Below, piece after piece: positions 52,326-61,686 of a stretch of DNA of 64,000 nucleotides. The position numbers and the translations under genes are program-made. A model generated the notes under the pieces. It was not told the origin of the DNA. It did no database searches and saw nothing but the letters and a program-made list of their open reading frames with translations. Each line of letters opens with the position of its first letter. Position 1 is the stretch's first letter. This DNA is from an uncultured bacterium (lineage in GTDB: Bacteria; Cyanobacteriota; Vampirovibrionia; Gastranaerophilales; Gastranaerophilaceae): contig CACWHC010000004.1 in the NCBI GenBank assembly GCA_902760645.1, positions 55,476 through 119,475 of the forward strand, written 5' to 3'.

Positions 52326-53516
52326 ATGGTTGATGCAGTAAGTGCAATAAACGGTGCAATAAACAGCACCGTACAGAAAAACAAGGATTTATCCATTGAC
52401 TGGAAAAAACTCAATGCTAATGAAATTCTTGACTATGCCGGACAGGGGCAGGATGTGCCTATTGACATATTAAAATGGGCAAAAGACTACGCAAAACTTG
52501 AAGATGCACCTGAAGACGTAACTTATGATTCTGTAGGCGGTGCAACAACAGTAAGAGAAGCGAATGAAGCAACCGCAAAGCAGGAAGATGTTCCTGATAC
52601 AGAAGAAGCAAAAGAAAAAGCAGAAGAACAAAAAATTGAAGATACGGAAGGCACAGGCGGCACAGAAACAACTGAGTCAACAGGAGAAGAAGATACTGTT
52701 GAAGCAGAAGATGAACCAAGTCTGTATGAGCAGGCAGGTGTACTTATCCCGCTTAGCCAAAACGGTACAACATCAGCTGATATGATGAGTGCTGATACCG
52801 TACAAAGAGCAAAAGAAAGTGAACGTAGTGCAAATCAAAGCGAACAGAAAGCTGAAAGCACAGAAAGCCGCGTGAAATCAGCAAAAGCAGAATATGACGA
52901 TTTAATAAAGAAAATCCAAAACGATAAGGAAAATGTAACTCCTGGGGACTTGTTGAAATTACAACAGTTGTCAGGAAACATGCAGCAAACCGGACTAAGA
53001 GCCCAAAGTGAACTCGCTGCTTTTGAGATACAGTTGCAGGAAATAGAAGAAATCTTCTCACAATATTCTGATATAGTTCCTGAAATTGAAGATACAGGCA
53101 AAGAATCCGTAACTGTTGGTAATGAACTTGTAAAACAAAATCCGCCTGATTGGCCGTTTATTTTCAGCAGAGAATATGTCAGAGGCAAACAGGCTATCAA
53201 AGTCGGGAATGAAGCTATTTCCGCTTCTGAACAGGCTAATAACAGACTGGATGACGGCAGCAGCAGAAATAACGACTCCATATCAACAAATCAGGAAGCT
53301 GAAGATAAAGTTGAAGAACTCACACTTGTTGAAGAATTTGACATTACTTCGACAGAAGATAAACGAGAACAGAGAAAAGCCGAACGTGATAAAGAAAGAA
53401 ATAATAACTCTGCAGCAATCAAAATTCAGCTTGAAGGAGTTAAAGACACTACAATACAGGCTGATGACCTTGAAATTAAACGCAGAAAAGCTAATCGCGG
53501 AGAAGGAGCTTATTAG
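52326..53516 (+). CDS. Coiled-coil protein, paralogue of 20154-23315
   Basis: 396 residues, strongly acidic, no signal peptide. Residues 29-52 (LNANEILDYAGQGQDVP, then DILKWA) align without gaps to residues 88-112 of the 1053-residue protein, with 9 of 22 identities. A Glu/Thr-rich linker (about 75-140) is followed by a coiled coil (about 155-260) holding a DKENVTPGDLLKLQQLS loop that matches NGETLSDSDVAKYNKLS there. Ends with a basic stretch. A strong AAAGGAG precedes the ATG. Function unknown. Confidence 0.75.
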   Translation: MVDAVSAINGAINSTVQKNKDLSIDWKKLNANEILDYAGQGQDVPIDILKWAKDYAKLEDAPEDVTYDSVGGATTVREANEATAKQEDVPDTEEAKEKAEEQKIEDTEGTGGTETTESTGEEDTVEAEDEPSLYEQAGVLIPLSQNGTTSADMMSADTVQRAKESERSANQSEQKAESTESRVKSAKAEYDDLIKKIQNDKENVTPGDLLKLQQLSGNMQQTGLRAQSELAAFEIQLQEIEEIFSQYSDIVPEIEDTGKESVTVGNELVKQNPPDWPFIFSREYVRGKQAIKVGNEAISASEQANNRLDDGSSRNNDSISTNQEAEDKVEELTLVEEFDITSTEDKREQRKAERDKERNNNSAAIKIQLEGVKDTTIQADDLEIKRRKANRGEGAY

Positions 53517-53528
53517 GCTTTATAATAT

Positions 53529-55562
53529 TTAATTGACAAGCTCCAGATAAAAATCTTCAAGATAATTATTATAATTTTCAGGTTCGAAAAATCCAATAGC
53601 AAATTCTGCTTTGTTTTGTCCTAATTGCTGTGCATTCGGCACTTTAATCGGAGGTCCTGCAGGTGTTGAGCGTGAAGGATTTTTAGGATTAGATATAATT
53701 CCGACCGAACGCAGCAGAGTTACAGAAATAGTATTTTCAAATACTTCGTATTCGGTCAACCCTTTTGTAATAATGCCCATTCCTTGAGTACCTGCAAATC
53801 GCTGCATTGGTGCAAAATTAGTTTTAACCTCTATTCCTGATGTTTTTGGCAAATGTTCTCTGATATTGTAATACGGGTCAAATTCACGCCTTATAATGCT
53901 GTTCATATCTTCAGAATATGTTTCATAAATCGGCTCAGGCATTAAGAATCTTGCCTGCCATAATTTATTTTCAAACGTATTATTCCAGTCTATATTAAAT
54001 TTCAGTAACTCCGAACCCTTATCCAAAATCAAATCCACATCAAAGAATGATGTCCTTACCCTTAAACCGGCTCTTAAATTACCGTCTGTTATAATTTCAG
54101 TACCGGTGATTTTTGCAATTTCCGGAATATCATTTTCTACAGCTCCGAAATTATAAGTGTCACCCAAATCGTTTACGCGGACAAAATCAAGTTTTACTTT
54201 ATCATTTATCACAATCTGATTACCGTTTATTTTTGCATATATATATGAATTTGAAACTGAATTTAAGCTTATACTAAGCTCATCTTCATTTGGCTTTATT
54301 TCCTTCAGGAACTTAAAAATAGTTGTATAGTCTTCTGTAACAGGGATTTTCTGGGTATCATAAAGCAAATTGTCCGTAAAACCCTCTCTTTGAGATATAA
54401 TTTGTCCGTTTTCAGGAACATTAACATTTTCAGATTCCGTAACACAGCGATATTTCTTGTTGATTTTTTCTGTATACTCGGAAAATTTTTCGCTATTAAC
54501 GTGTTTAAGTTCTTTTAAAACAGTTTCGGCAATCTGATTAATCTTTTTATATCTGATTAGATTTTCCGTATGAACATCATCCGTAGAACACCCGCAAATT
54601 CCATCGTGAGCCTGATTTTGTAAAAGTAATTTGTAGGCATAATTTATTGAATTATCATAATTTGAACCGAAATATTTCTGAATTTTGTCTGCAAAATCCA
54701 ATTTGTACGCAGCTTTCACATTTGCCTGTTTGATTTTTGTTCTGGAAGAATAACATCCTGAAAGGATAAATGTTTTGCTGTTATCTCTCAATTCATCATT
54801 CCATTCAAATTTAAAATTATCTTTCACCAATTCAAAATATTTAAACGGTGTAGATAATTCAATTTCGTAATCTTCCAATAACCCGTTAACCTGCCTAACC
54901 TGTTCTGCAATATCACATTCAACTCCCAAATGGTCGGCTCCTATCGGCAACAATAAAACATCCCCTGATTTTTGAGCTATTTTATCTAAATTTTCTTTAA
55001 GCCACTCCGCTTTTTGACTTACAGACATCTTTGAGGAAAAGATATCCATAAAATAACCTCTTATAAGATTCACGGTATTAATACCGTTAAAAATAAATTC
55101 TGACGGGATATCTCCGCAACCTCGCCAAACGACACATTTATCTATGCCATATTTTTTAAAAATTTTCGGTATATTCTGACTGTGTCCGAAAGTATCTGCA
55201 AGATACCCGATAAAATCAGTACATCCAAACTCCTTAGAAATTTTTATCCCTATTTCCAAATTCTTTTCAAAGCAATTTTTATCTGTCAGATATTCATCAA
55301 CCAGTGTATAACAAGGACCAATAAACAATTTTTTTTCTGCTATATATCTTCTGATTATATCTTCTTTTTCAGGTCTTAATTCCAGATAATCCAAAAGAGC
55401 TGCTATCTGACCATCAAAATAAAATGCAGGAATTTTATTGTTTTCCAGTAAGTTCAAAACATTATCAAATACTCTCAAAAGTCTTAATCTGAAAACTTCA
55501 AACTCTCTGTACCATTCTCTGTCCCAATGTGTATGCAAATAAGCAATAACTTTTTTCTTCAT
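53529..55562 (-). CDS. Glycoside hydrolase family 38 alpha-mannosidase
   Basis: 677 residues. N-terminal zinc/catalytic motif YLHTHWDREWYREFE (His10, Asp14 region), catalytic nucleophile Asp in GYLADTFGHSQNIPKI (about 145), HDGICGCSTDDVH (about 320) with another metal-site His/Asp, and a C-terminal beta domain. It removes alpha-linked mannose, from glycans or from cell-derived oligosaccharides. No signal peptide, so probably cytoplasmic. Shorter than E. coli MngB (about 880). Tail to tail with the coiled-coil gene. Confidence 0.9.
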   Translation of the reverse strand: MKKKVIAYLHTHWDREWYREFEVFRLRLLRVFDNVLNLLENNKIPAFYFDGQIAALLDYLELRPEKEDIIRRYIAEKKLFIGPCYTLVDEYLTDKNCFEKNLEIGIKISKEFGCTDFIGYLADTFGHSQNIPKIFKKYGIDKCVVWRGCGDIPSEFIFNGINTVNLIRGYFMDIFSSKMSVSQKAEWLKENLDKIAQKSGDVLLLPIGADHLGVECDIAEQVRQVNGLLEDYEIELSTPFKYFELVKDNFKFEWNDELRDNSKTFILSGCYSSRTKIKQANVKAAYKLDFADKIQKYFGSNYDNSINYAYKLLLQNQAHDGICGCSTDDVHTENLIRYKKINQIAETVLKELKHVNSEKFSEYTEKINKKYRCVTESENVNVPENGQIISQREGFTDNLLYDTQKIPVTEDYTTIFKFLKEIKPNEDELSISLNSVSNSYIYAKINGNQIVINDKVKLDFVRVNDLGDTYNFGAVENDIPEIAKITGTEIITDGNLRAGLRVRTSFFDVDLILDKGSELLKFNIDWNNTFENKLWQARFLMPEPIYETYSEDMNSIIRREFDPYYNIREHLPKTSGIEVKTNFAPMQRFAGTQGMGIITKGLTEYEVFENTISVTLLRSVGIISNPKNPSRSTPAGPPIKVPNAQQLGQNKAEFAIGFFEPENYNNYLEDFYLELVN

Positions 55563-55609
55563 AAAAACATTATAAACAAGGTTTAAACTGCTTGCAAATT
55601 GTAACGGAT

Positions 55610-56344
55610 TTAATACGGCTTACCAACCAATGAAGAATGTGTCATGGTTTCCAATTTGTCATCAAGAGAAGGGAGTACTACAGGTTCATTATAGCGTTTT
55701 TCCAAAGCGAGCTTTATCATATAATCTGCAAAATGAGGATTTTTAGGTAAAAAAGAACCGTGTAAATATGTTCCGAAAACATTTTTAAATCTTGCACCTT
55801 CGGTACCGTCTTTTCCATTATTTCCGTTACCGACCTCAACAACAGCAAGAGGTTTTGTATCCCCCTGCAAGTATGTAAGTCCGCTATGATTTTCAAAACC
55901 TACAAGAGTTTCCGGATTTAAAAAATCTGTTTTTGCGGTCACATTTCCGATAAATCTGGTATTTCCGGCAACAGTATAAGCATCCATAAGACTTATACCG
56001 TTTAATCTGTCTTTATCGTGCGGTTGATAATAATGTCCAAACAACTGATAACCACCGCAAATACCTAAGAAAACCGCATTTCTGTCACGTTCTTCCGTTA
56101 AAAAATCTTTCTGACGATATAATTCGTCTGCAACTTCTTCCTGCTGTTTATCCTGTCCGCCGCCGACAAAATATATATCATGTTTTTGTATTTTATCCCC
56201 AATATTTATATCTTCAAATTCTACATCTATACCACGCCATTCACAACGCTTTTTCAAGGTAATAATATTGCCGATATCACCGTATAAATTAAGCAGCTTC
56301 GGATACAAGTGCGCTATTGAAATTTTTAAATTTTTCTCTCCCAT
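55610..56344 (-). CDS. GatD-like type 1 glutamine amidotransferase
   Basis: 244 residues from the ATG at 56344; eight more codons upstream are in frame, but the likely -10 box lies inside them. CobB/CobQ-type GATase: nucleophile Cys in LGICGGYQLFG (about 97), VGFENHSG, and His in GTYLHGSFLPKNP. The family partner MurT amidates D-Glu of lipid II; murT is not adjacent here. The next gene on this strand is the mannosidase, 48 nt on. Could instead serve cobyric-acid-like chemistry. Confidence 0.8.
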   Translation of the reverse strand: MGEKNLKISIAHLYPKLLNLYGDIGNIITLKKRCEWRGIDVEFEDINIGDKIQKHDIYFVGGGQDKQQEEVADELYRQKDFLTEERDRNAVFLGICGGYQLFGHYYQPHDKDRLNGISLMDAYTVAGNTRFIGNVTAKTDFLNPETLVGFENHSGLTYLQGDTKPLAVVEVGNGNNGKDGTEGARFKNVFGTYLHGSFLPKNPHFADYMIKLALEKRYNEPVVLPSLDDKLETMTHSSLVGKPY

Positions 56345-56351
56345 AAATATA

Positions 56352-56382
56352 ATTATACCATAAATCATTACTATGGTATAAT
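56352..56382. promoter_or_regulatory. Symmetric divergent promoter between gatD-like gene and tatD
   Basis: ATTATACCATA (56352-56362) and TATGGTATAAT (56372-56382) are perfect inverted repeats; each ends in a TATAAT box pointing outward. The minus start would fall at about 56345, giving a leaderless message for the ATG at 56344; the plus transcript has AAGGGAG before the ATG at 56402. Confidence 0.6.
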
Positions 56383-56401
56383 ACGTTAAGGGAGATTAAA
56401 A

Positions 56402-57169
56402 ATGGTAAGTTTAACAGATACACATACACATATAAACTGTTTGCAAAAAATTACAGCGGAAGAAAGTGTCCGAAATGCAATAGAAAACGGTGTAGAAAAA
56501 ATACTTGTACCCTCGGCTTCACCTGAAGATATTGATACTGTACCAAAGCTTGTCAAACAATTCGACAATGTGTACGGAATGCTCGGGATTCATCCGGAAG
56601 ATGCAAAAAATTGGAATGACAGTATCTTAGATAAAATAAGAGAATATTCAAAGGACGATAAAATAATAGCAATAGGAGAAATCGGACTGGATTACTATTG
56701 GGATAAAAAGCATATTGATATACAAAAAGATATTTTTATTAAACAAATAAAATTGGCAAATGAATTAGAACTCCCGATATCGGTCCATGACAGAGATGCA
56801 CATAAAGACACCTATGATATTTTAAAAGAATACAATAAGACTTCCAATGTAGTTATGCACTGTTTTTCAGGAAGTGTAGAATTTTCAAGAGAATGTCTTA
56901 AACAGGGTTGGTATATAGCAATAGGCGGAGTTGTAACTTTTAATAGTGCAAATAAAATGAAAGAAGTCGCAAAAACTGTTCCTTTGGACAGATTACTGTT
57001 GGAAACAGATGCTCCATATCTCACTCCCGTACCGTTCAGAGGGAAAGAAAATCAACCGGCCTATGTGAAATATGTAGCGGAAGAAATTGCAAAACTAAGA
57101 GGGATTACCTTTGAAGAAATTGCAGAAGCTACAACAGAAAATGCCAAAACTGTATTTAAATTAAATTAG
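56402..57169 (+). CDS. tatD: TatD-family metal-dependent deoxyribonuclease
   Basis: 255 residues. DTHTHINC (metal-binding H-x-H), GEIGLDYYWD, PISVHDRDAH, VMHCFSGSVE and LLLETDAPYLTP are the TatD signatures in order. TatD enzymes act as 3'-5' exonucleases in DNA repair and as D-aminoacyl hydrolases in some members. A TatD-associated radical SAM protein is encoded 4.5 kb downstream. Its end overlaps the GT9 gene by 9 nt. Confidence 0.93.
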   Translation: MVSLTDTHTHINCLQKITAEESVRNAIENGVEKILVPSASPEDIDTVPKLVKQFDNVYGMLGIHPEDAKNWNDSILDKIREYSKDDKIIAIGEIGLDYYWDKKHIDIQKDIFIKQIKLANELELPISVHDRDAHKDTYDILKEYNKTSNVVMHCFSGSVEFSRECLKQGWYIAIGGVVTFNSANKMKEVAKTVPLDRLLLETDAPYLTPVPFRGKENQPAYVKYVAEEIAKLRGITFEEIAEATTENAKTVFKLN

Positions 57170-58141
57170 ATTATATTCTTTTATTTTTTCCATAACAGCA
57201 TCCGGTGATATGCTTGAAATACAAGGAGGATATTCCCCGGGTTTGGCACCTTTTTTACATTGTTTTTCCCAACAATATTTGCATTCGTAATCAGGACCTA
57301 TATAATGACCTTTCGCACCATAGGGTCTGATATCATCCGGCGATGTTGAGCCTAATATAGCAAGAGTATTCACATCAAATGCCGATGCAATATGCAAAGG
57401 CCCGGAATCACCGGAAATTACGGCATCTGCCAAAGACAAAACAACCGAATTATCTTCAAGAGAATTTTCTTTCGGCACAAAAATAACCCTTTCTGAAGCT
57501 AAAGGTTTTTGATATTCATATTCATAACCGCCTCCGTTTACGAAAACAGTTCCTCCGTAAGTTTCCAATATTTTATCGGCAAGCTCTTTCCAATAATTAA
57601 GCGGCCAAACCCGTCCCTGTCTGCCGACAGGAGTCAAAAATCCGGGGTTAATTACTACATGCGGTCTTGGATACTGTGCCATCCAGTTTGAAACTTTTTC
57701 TTTTACTGCAGGATTAGCTTCAAGCACTAATCTTTCAGGAAGTTCTAAATCCTTTATTACATCTGCGGCAGAATAAAAATAGTTTTCAACCCAACTATTA
57801 CCCTTATAGCCTCTAAAAACTACCTTTTTGGGGAGCGAACCGAATGAAAGTATAAAAAGCCTCAAAGAATGACTTAGGCAAAATACATAGTCATAGCGTT
57901 CTTTCATAAGATTTAACACATGACTAAACATATAGCTGTGAGGTTTTTCTGCTCTGGTATCAAAAGCTATAACTTTATCAATATAGGAACAATTCTTCAA
58001 TAATGTTGCAATAAGAGGGGAAGTCATATAATGGATTTGCCAATTCGGATGTTTATTTTTTATGGCATAAGGAATTATAGACGTATGAACTACATCCCCA
58101 ATAGCACCCAACTTTATAATTAAAACTTTTTTGTCTTTCAT
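57161..58141 (-). CDS. Glycosyltransferase family 9 (heptosyltransferase-like)
   Basis: 326 residues. VLIIKLGAIGDVVHTSIIPYAIK at the N-terminus and LADAVISGDSGPLHIASAFDVNTLAILGSTSP near 240-270 are the GT9/WaaC-F signatures. It adds heptose or another sugar to the LPS core at the inner membrane. A CKYCWEKQCKKGAKPGEYPPC segment near the end (four to five cysteines) is seen in many family members. Supports an LPS-bearing envelope, with LptF. Confidence 0.9.
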   Translation of the reverse strand: MKDKKVLIIKLGAIGDVVHTSIIPYAIKNKHPNWQIHYMTSPLIATLLKNCSYIDKVIAFDTRAEKPHSYMFSHVLNLMKERYDYVFCLSHSLRLFILSFGSLPKKVVFRGYKGNSWVENYFYSAADVIKDLELPERLVLEANPAVKEKVSNWMAQYPRPHVVINPGFLTPVGRQGRVWPLNYWKELADKILETYGGTVFVNGGGYEYEYQKPLASERVIFVPKENSLEDNSVVLSLADAVISGDSGPLHIASAFDVNTLAILGSTSPDDIRPYGAKGHYIGPDYECKYCWEKQCKKGAKPGEYPPCISSISPDAVMEKIKEYNLI

Positions 58142-58275
58142 TAAAATTTCCCAATCAGAATAATAGTATAATTAAAACATTAATATTGCAACAATTATAT
58201 ATAATTAGTAACAAAAGATTTTCTTGTTTTCAAATTTCTTATATAATATAAATTAAGCAAAATGAGGGTTAATTT

Positions 58276-59193
58276 ATGAATATTGCAAAAAACATGATTG
58301 AATTGGTGGGGAATACACCTTTGGTAAAAATTAATGTATTAAATAACGGTTATGCAACCGTAGCGGCAAAATTGGAATGTAAAAATCCTGCAGGTTCAAT
58401 CAAAGACAGACCTGCTCTTAATATGATATTACAAGCCGAAAAAGACGGTTTAATAGATAAAGACACGACAATAATTGAACCTACAAGCGGTAATATGGGT
58501 GTCGGACTGGCTTTTGTATGCGCAATAAAGGGTTACAAATTAATCATTACCATGCCTGATACAATGAGTAAAGAACGCAGAGCCTTAATGAAAGCTTATG
58601 GTGCAGAATTGGTCTTAACAGAAGGTGCTAAAGGGATGAAAGGTGCTGTAGAAAAAGCCTGCGAACTGCATGCAGAAATAAAAAATTCGTTTATTCCGCA
58701 GCAATTCCAAAATAAAGCTAATCCTCAAATTCACTACAATATGACTGCAGAAGAGATTTGGGATGATACAAATGGCAATGTTGATATAATTGTTGCCGGA
58801 GTCGGAACCGGAGGCACTATTTCAGGGGTTTCAAAAAAATTAAAAGGGAAAAACAAAAATATAAAAGCCATAGCGGTAGAACCATATGACAGTCAGGTAC
58901 TATCGGGCAAAGATGCTGCTCCTCACAAAATTCAAGGCATAGGTGCAAATTTTGTACCTGATAATTATAATTCGGATGTTATTGATGAAATTTTCCCGGT
59001 AAAAAATGAAGATGCGCTGGCTATGACACGAGAACTTGCACGAAAAGAAGGTATCTTAGCCGGCATATCAGGAGGGGCAAATATTTTTGCGGCAATCGAA
59101 ATTTCAAAACGTCCCGAAAATAAAGGAAAATTAATTGTAACGGTATTGCCGGACAATGGTGAAAGATATTTATCCTGCGGAATTTTTGATTAA
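58276..59193 (+). CDS. cysK: Cysteine synthase A
   Basis: 305 residues. PLP lysine in NPAGSIKDRPA (Lys43), the substrate loop EPTSGNMGVGLA (most CysK have TSGNTG) and the phosphate-binding GVGTGGTISGVSKKLK. It makes cysteine from O-acetylserine and sulfide. GAGGG precedes the ATG. Monocistronic. Confidence 0.95.
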   Translation: MNIAKNMIELVGNTPLVKINVLNNGYATVAAKLECKNPAGSIKDRPALNMILQAEKDGLIDKDTTIIEPTSGNMGVGLAFVCAIKGYKLIITMPDTMSKERRALMKAYGAELVLTEGAKGMKGAVEKACELHAEIKNSFIPQQFQNKANPQIHYNMTAEEIWDDTNGNVDIIVAGVGTGGTISGVSKKLKGKNKNIKAIAVEPYDSQVLSGKDAAPHKIQGIGANFVPDNYNSDVIDEIFPVKNEDALAMTRELARKEGILAGISGGANIFAAIEISKRPENKGKLIVTVLPDNGERYLSCGIFD

Positions 59194-59196
59194 ACA

Positions 59197-59224
59197 TTGA
59201 CTTTTTAAATATTATCATTAAATA
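59197..59224 (+). promoter_or_regulatory. Possible promoter of the flagellar fliJ operon
   Basis: TTGACT (59197-59202), a 16-bp spacer, TAAATA (59219-59224), 71 nt before the ATG. No sigma28-type sequence was found. Confidence 0.4.
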
Positions 59225-59294
59225 TATCATACGTTTAGATGTTTATCTTCTTGCACAAATCAGTAATAATGAAGTCAAGAAAGTGTAGTCTAAA

Positions 59295-59783
59295 ATGCCT
59301 TTTCGATACAGATTACAAAAAGTATTGGATTTTCGAATCCGCAAAAAAGAAGAACAGTTGTTAGTAGTACAGAAGGCACAGCAGGCTGTCCTTATTGCCG
59401 AGGAGAATATCCGAAAAAACAACGAAGAGATTGAGGCTACAAAAATAAACATGCGACAGGCTGATCCTATGATGTACGAAGCGTACGACAAATACCTGAT
59501 ACACTTGTGGGAAAAAGCCGAACAATTGGAGCTAATCCGACAAGAAAAACAAGCTATCCTGGATCAGGAAAAAGAAAAGCTTGTAAAATGCGAACAGGCG
59601 GTAAAAGTTCTTGAAAAGCATAAAGAAAAAAATCGTGAGGCCTATCTTGAAGAAGAGAAAAAGGCAGAACTAAAGCAATACTCCGAACTCGGCGTTACAA
59701 GATTCTTTTCACAAAGCCGTGAACGACAGGAGGAAGAAGAACGAGAAATACTGAAACAGCTCGAAGAATTGGAGGGAACATGA
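59295..59783 (+). CDS. fliJ: Flagellar export chaperone FliJ-like protein
   Basis: 162 residues, one continuous coiled coil. FRYRLQKVLDFRIRKKEEQL at the N-terminus is the FliJ family hallmark (F-x-F-R-L-x-x-V-L-x-x-R). FliJ sits in the export gate with the FliI ATPase. The call is firm because a FliK-like and a hook/rod gene follow with overlapping starts. Confidence 0.85.
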   Translation: MPFRYRLQKVLDFRIRKKEEQLLVVQKAQQAVLIAEENIRKNNEEIEATKINMRQADPMMYEAYDKYLIHLWEKAEQLELIRQEKQAILDQEKEKLVKCEQAVKVLEKHKEKNREAYLEEEKKAELKQYSELGVTRFFSQSRERQEEEEREILKQLEELEGT

Positions 59784-60718
59784 ACCTTGATACAACCACA
59801 AATGCAACAGCAGCAGTTTATACCAAAAATGAATTGAATAAAAATATATCGTCTACTCAAATAAAAAGAGCAAGCGATGCCTGTGCATCTTTTGCATCAG
59901 AGATGAAAGCTTCCTCCGAGCAAAAAGAAGCTCAGACAGAGACAAGTGCAAAAGCGGAAGAACCGTTAAAAACTGAAGAGAAAAAAGAAACTTCAAAACT
60001 TGAAAATAAACAAAGTGAAAAAGTATCAAAAGAACAAAATTCTCAGGATACCCAACAGGTAAGTAATACCGACTCTCAGCAGGATTCATCTCAATCTCAA
60101 AATCAGAATTGGCAGGGACATAATCAGGACGGACAGCAGCAGAATGCTTACACTCCTTTAACAAGCCAAATTCAGGCATATATGAATGCAAACGGTGTTG
60201 ATTTGAATTTTGCAAGCATAAATCCGATGACTGCAACAAGTCAATCACAGCTTTCCGGTATGGTTACAACAGTAAATTATTCTAACATCCAAATGTCAGA
60301 TACCGATGCAAAATTCTTTGCCGATTTAGTATCAAAAACAGATATGACTGCAGGTTCGGTTGCGGCAGAATTTGAAAGACAAATGCAGCAGGGTAATGTA
60401 AAAATGGTTCAGTCAACAGCAAAAGCAAGTGCAGCATTGATTGAAGCACTTAAAGAATCCGCTAAAAATCACCAGTCTTTCAGGGTTGATTTTGATAAAG
60501 ACATATCAGTAATTCTTCAGGTAGATAAAGGCGGAAAGATTAATGCTAACTTTATTCCGGGGGATAAAGCCGTTGAAGCATACCTGAGAAACAATATTGA
60601 CACACTTCGTCAAAGATTTAACGAAGAAAATATATCCTATGGCGACTTGACGTATTCTCAATCAAGACGTAACAAACAAGACAGAGAAAGAAACAATAAC
60701 AATAAGGAGAACAGCTAA
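59780..60718 (+). CDS. fliK: FliK-like flagellar hook-length control protein
   Basis: 312 residues. A Gln/Ser/Glu/Lys-rich unstructured N-terminal half (about 35-130) is followed by a folded C-terminal domain. Residues 235-290 (FRVDFDKDISVILQVDKGGK, then YLRNNIDTLRQRFNEENI) follow the FliK C-terminal pattern in which a beta hairpin is followed by a helix and LR..L...G. FliK measures hook length and switches export to filament. Assignment depends partly on position between fliJ and a hook gene. Confidence 0.65.
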   Translation: MNLDTTTNATAAVYTKNELNKNISSTQIKRASDACASFASEMKASSEQKEAQTETSAKAEEPLKTEEKKETSKLENKQSEKVSKEQNSQDTQQVSNTDSQQDSSQSQNQNWQGHNQDGQQQNAYTPLTSQIQAYMNANGVDLNFASINPMTATSQSQLSGMVTTVNYSNIQMSDTDAKFFADLVSKTDMTAGSVAAEFERQMQQGNVKMVQSTAKASAALIEALKESAKNHQSFRVDFDKDISVILQVDKGGKINANFIPGDKAVEAYLRNNIDTLRQRFNEENISYGDLTYSQSRRNKQDRERNNNNKENS

Positions 60719-61554
60719 TGAATGATTCGTATGTAGCGGCCTTAAATACAAGAAAAACCACCGAAAACTGGATGGATGTTATTGCCGACAACATGACAAA
60801 CGTCTATACTCCGGGTTTCAGGGAAAAACAGGTTAATTTTAAAACCTTCCTCGGCGGTGCAATTTCCGATGATTATGCAAAAAATTTGGGACAGGGTAAA
60901 TCTACCCCCGGTACTGCAAATGAAAACCTTTTCTTAGAGGGTAAAGGCTTTTTCCTTGTTCGTTCTCCTGAGGGTAAAAGTGTTTACACAAGACTCGGTG
61001 AATTTACGTTTGACGGGGAGGGTGTATACAAGGACAAAAGCGGTAATACGGTACAGGGATATATCCTGAATGATAAAGGTGAAATAATGCAGGGTACAAG
61101 AGCTATCACAGCGGACTTGTATCAGGAAACAGCTATGAAGGGCGGTTCATTAGATATTCCGACTACGAACATCAAAATGTGGATTGACCCGAATAACGGC
61201 AAATATCTCGGCAAATATGATGATTATGAAATAAAAAATGACGGAACAATATACGGGAAAGCCGATAACGGCAAACGTGTAGTTCCGCTATACCGAATAA
61301 CAACAAGAAATTTCCATAACGCAGCAGGATTATACGAATTTAAAAGCGGACAATTTGTTGAAACCGAAGAATCAGGTAAACCGTTACTCGGATTTGGCGA
61401 AATCCGTTCAGGTTTATTAGAACTGTCAAATGCTGATTTTAAGGCTAATATTTCGTATTATCAGATGGCAAAATTACAGATGGAAGTTGCAAACAAACTT
61501 ATTGATTCAAACAAACAATTACTGGAAGACGCATTACGTTTGGTTGGTTCTTAA
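60718..61554 (+). CDS. Flagellar hook/rod protein of the FlgE/F/G family
   Basis: 278 residues. N-terminal rod signature shifted (TTENWMDVIADNMTNVYTPG, cf. L-x-x-x-x-x-N-N-x-A-N-x-x-T-x-G), central ENLFLEGKGFFLVRSPEGKSVYTRLGEF and the C-terminal helix SYYQMAKLQMEVANKLIDSNKQLLEDAL. Size and layout fit FlgF or FlgG better than a full-length FlgE hook. A TAATG overlap couples it to fliK. A strong terminator ends the operon. Confidence 0.82.
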   Translation: MNDSYVAALNTRKTTENWMDVIADNMTNVYTPGFREKQVNFKTFLGGAISDDYAKNLGQGKSTPGTANENLFLEGKGFFLVRSPEGKSVYTRLGEFTFDGEGVYKDKSGNTVQGYILNDKGEIMQGTRAITADLYQETAMKGGSLDIPTTNIKMWIDPNNGKYLGKYDDYEIKNDGTIYGKADNGKRVVPLYRITTRNFHNAAGLYEFKSGQFVETEESGKPLLGFGEIRSGLLELSNADFKANISYYQMAKLQMEVANKLIDSNKQLLEDALRLVGS

Positions 61555-61589
61555 TAATAAAATTTAAACTCCATTTGAATACACATACA

Positions 61590-61610
61590 GGGGCATACAG
61601 CCCCTTTTTT
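61590..61610 (+). terminator. Terminator of the flagellar operon
   Basis: GGGGC-ATACA-GCCCC followed by TTTTTT, 36 nt after the stop. Confidence 0.92.
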
Positions 61611-61686
61611 ATTTTATATTTATTAATATAAATATTGTAAATTACGTCTGCTTATGCGACAATCTTGCAGAAAGGATATGCGTATT

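Noticed and set aside
52459..53281. Several Leu/Ser-rich ORFs opposite or out of frame with the coiled-coil gene at 52326.
   Set aside because: Compositional shadows of Gln/Glu/Ala-rich codons; the plus-strand frame has the AAAGGAG site.
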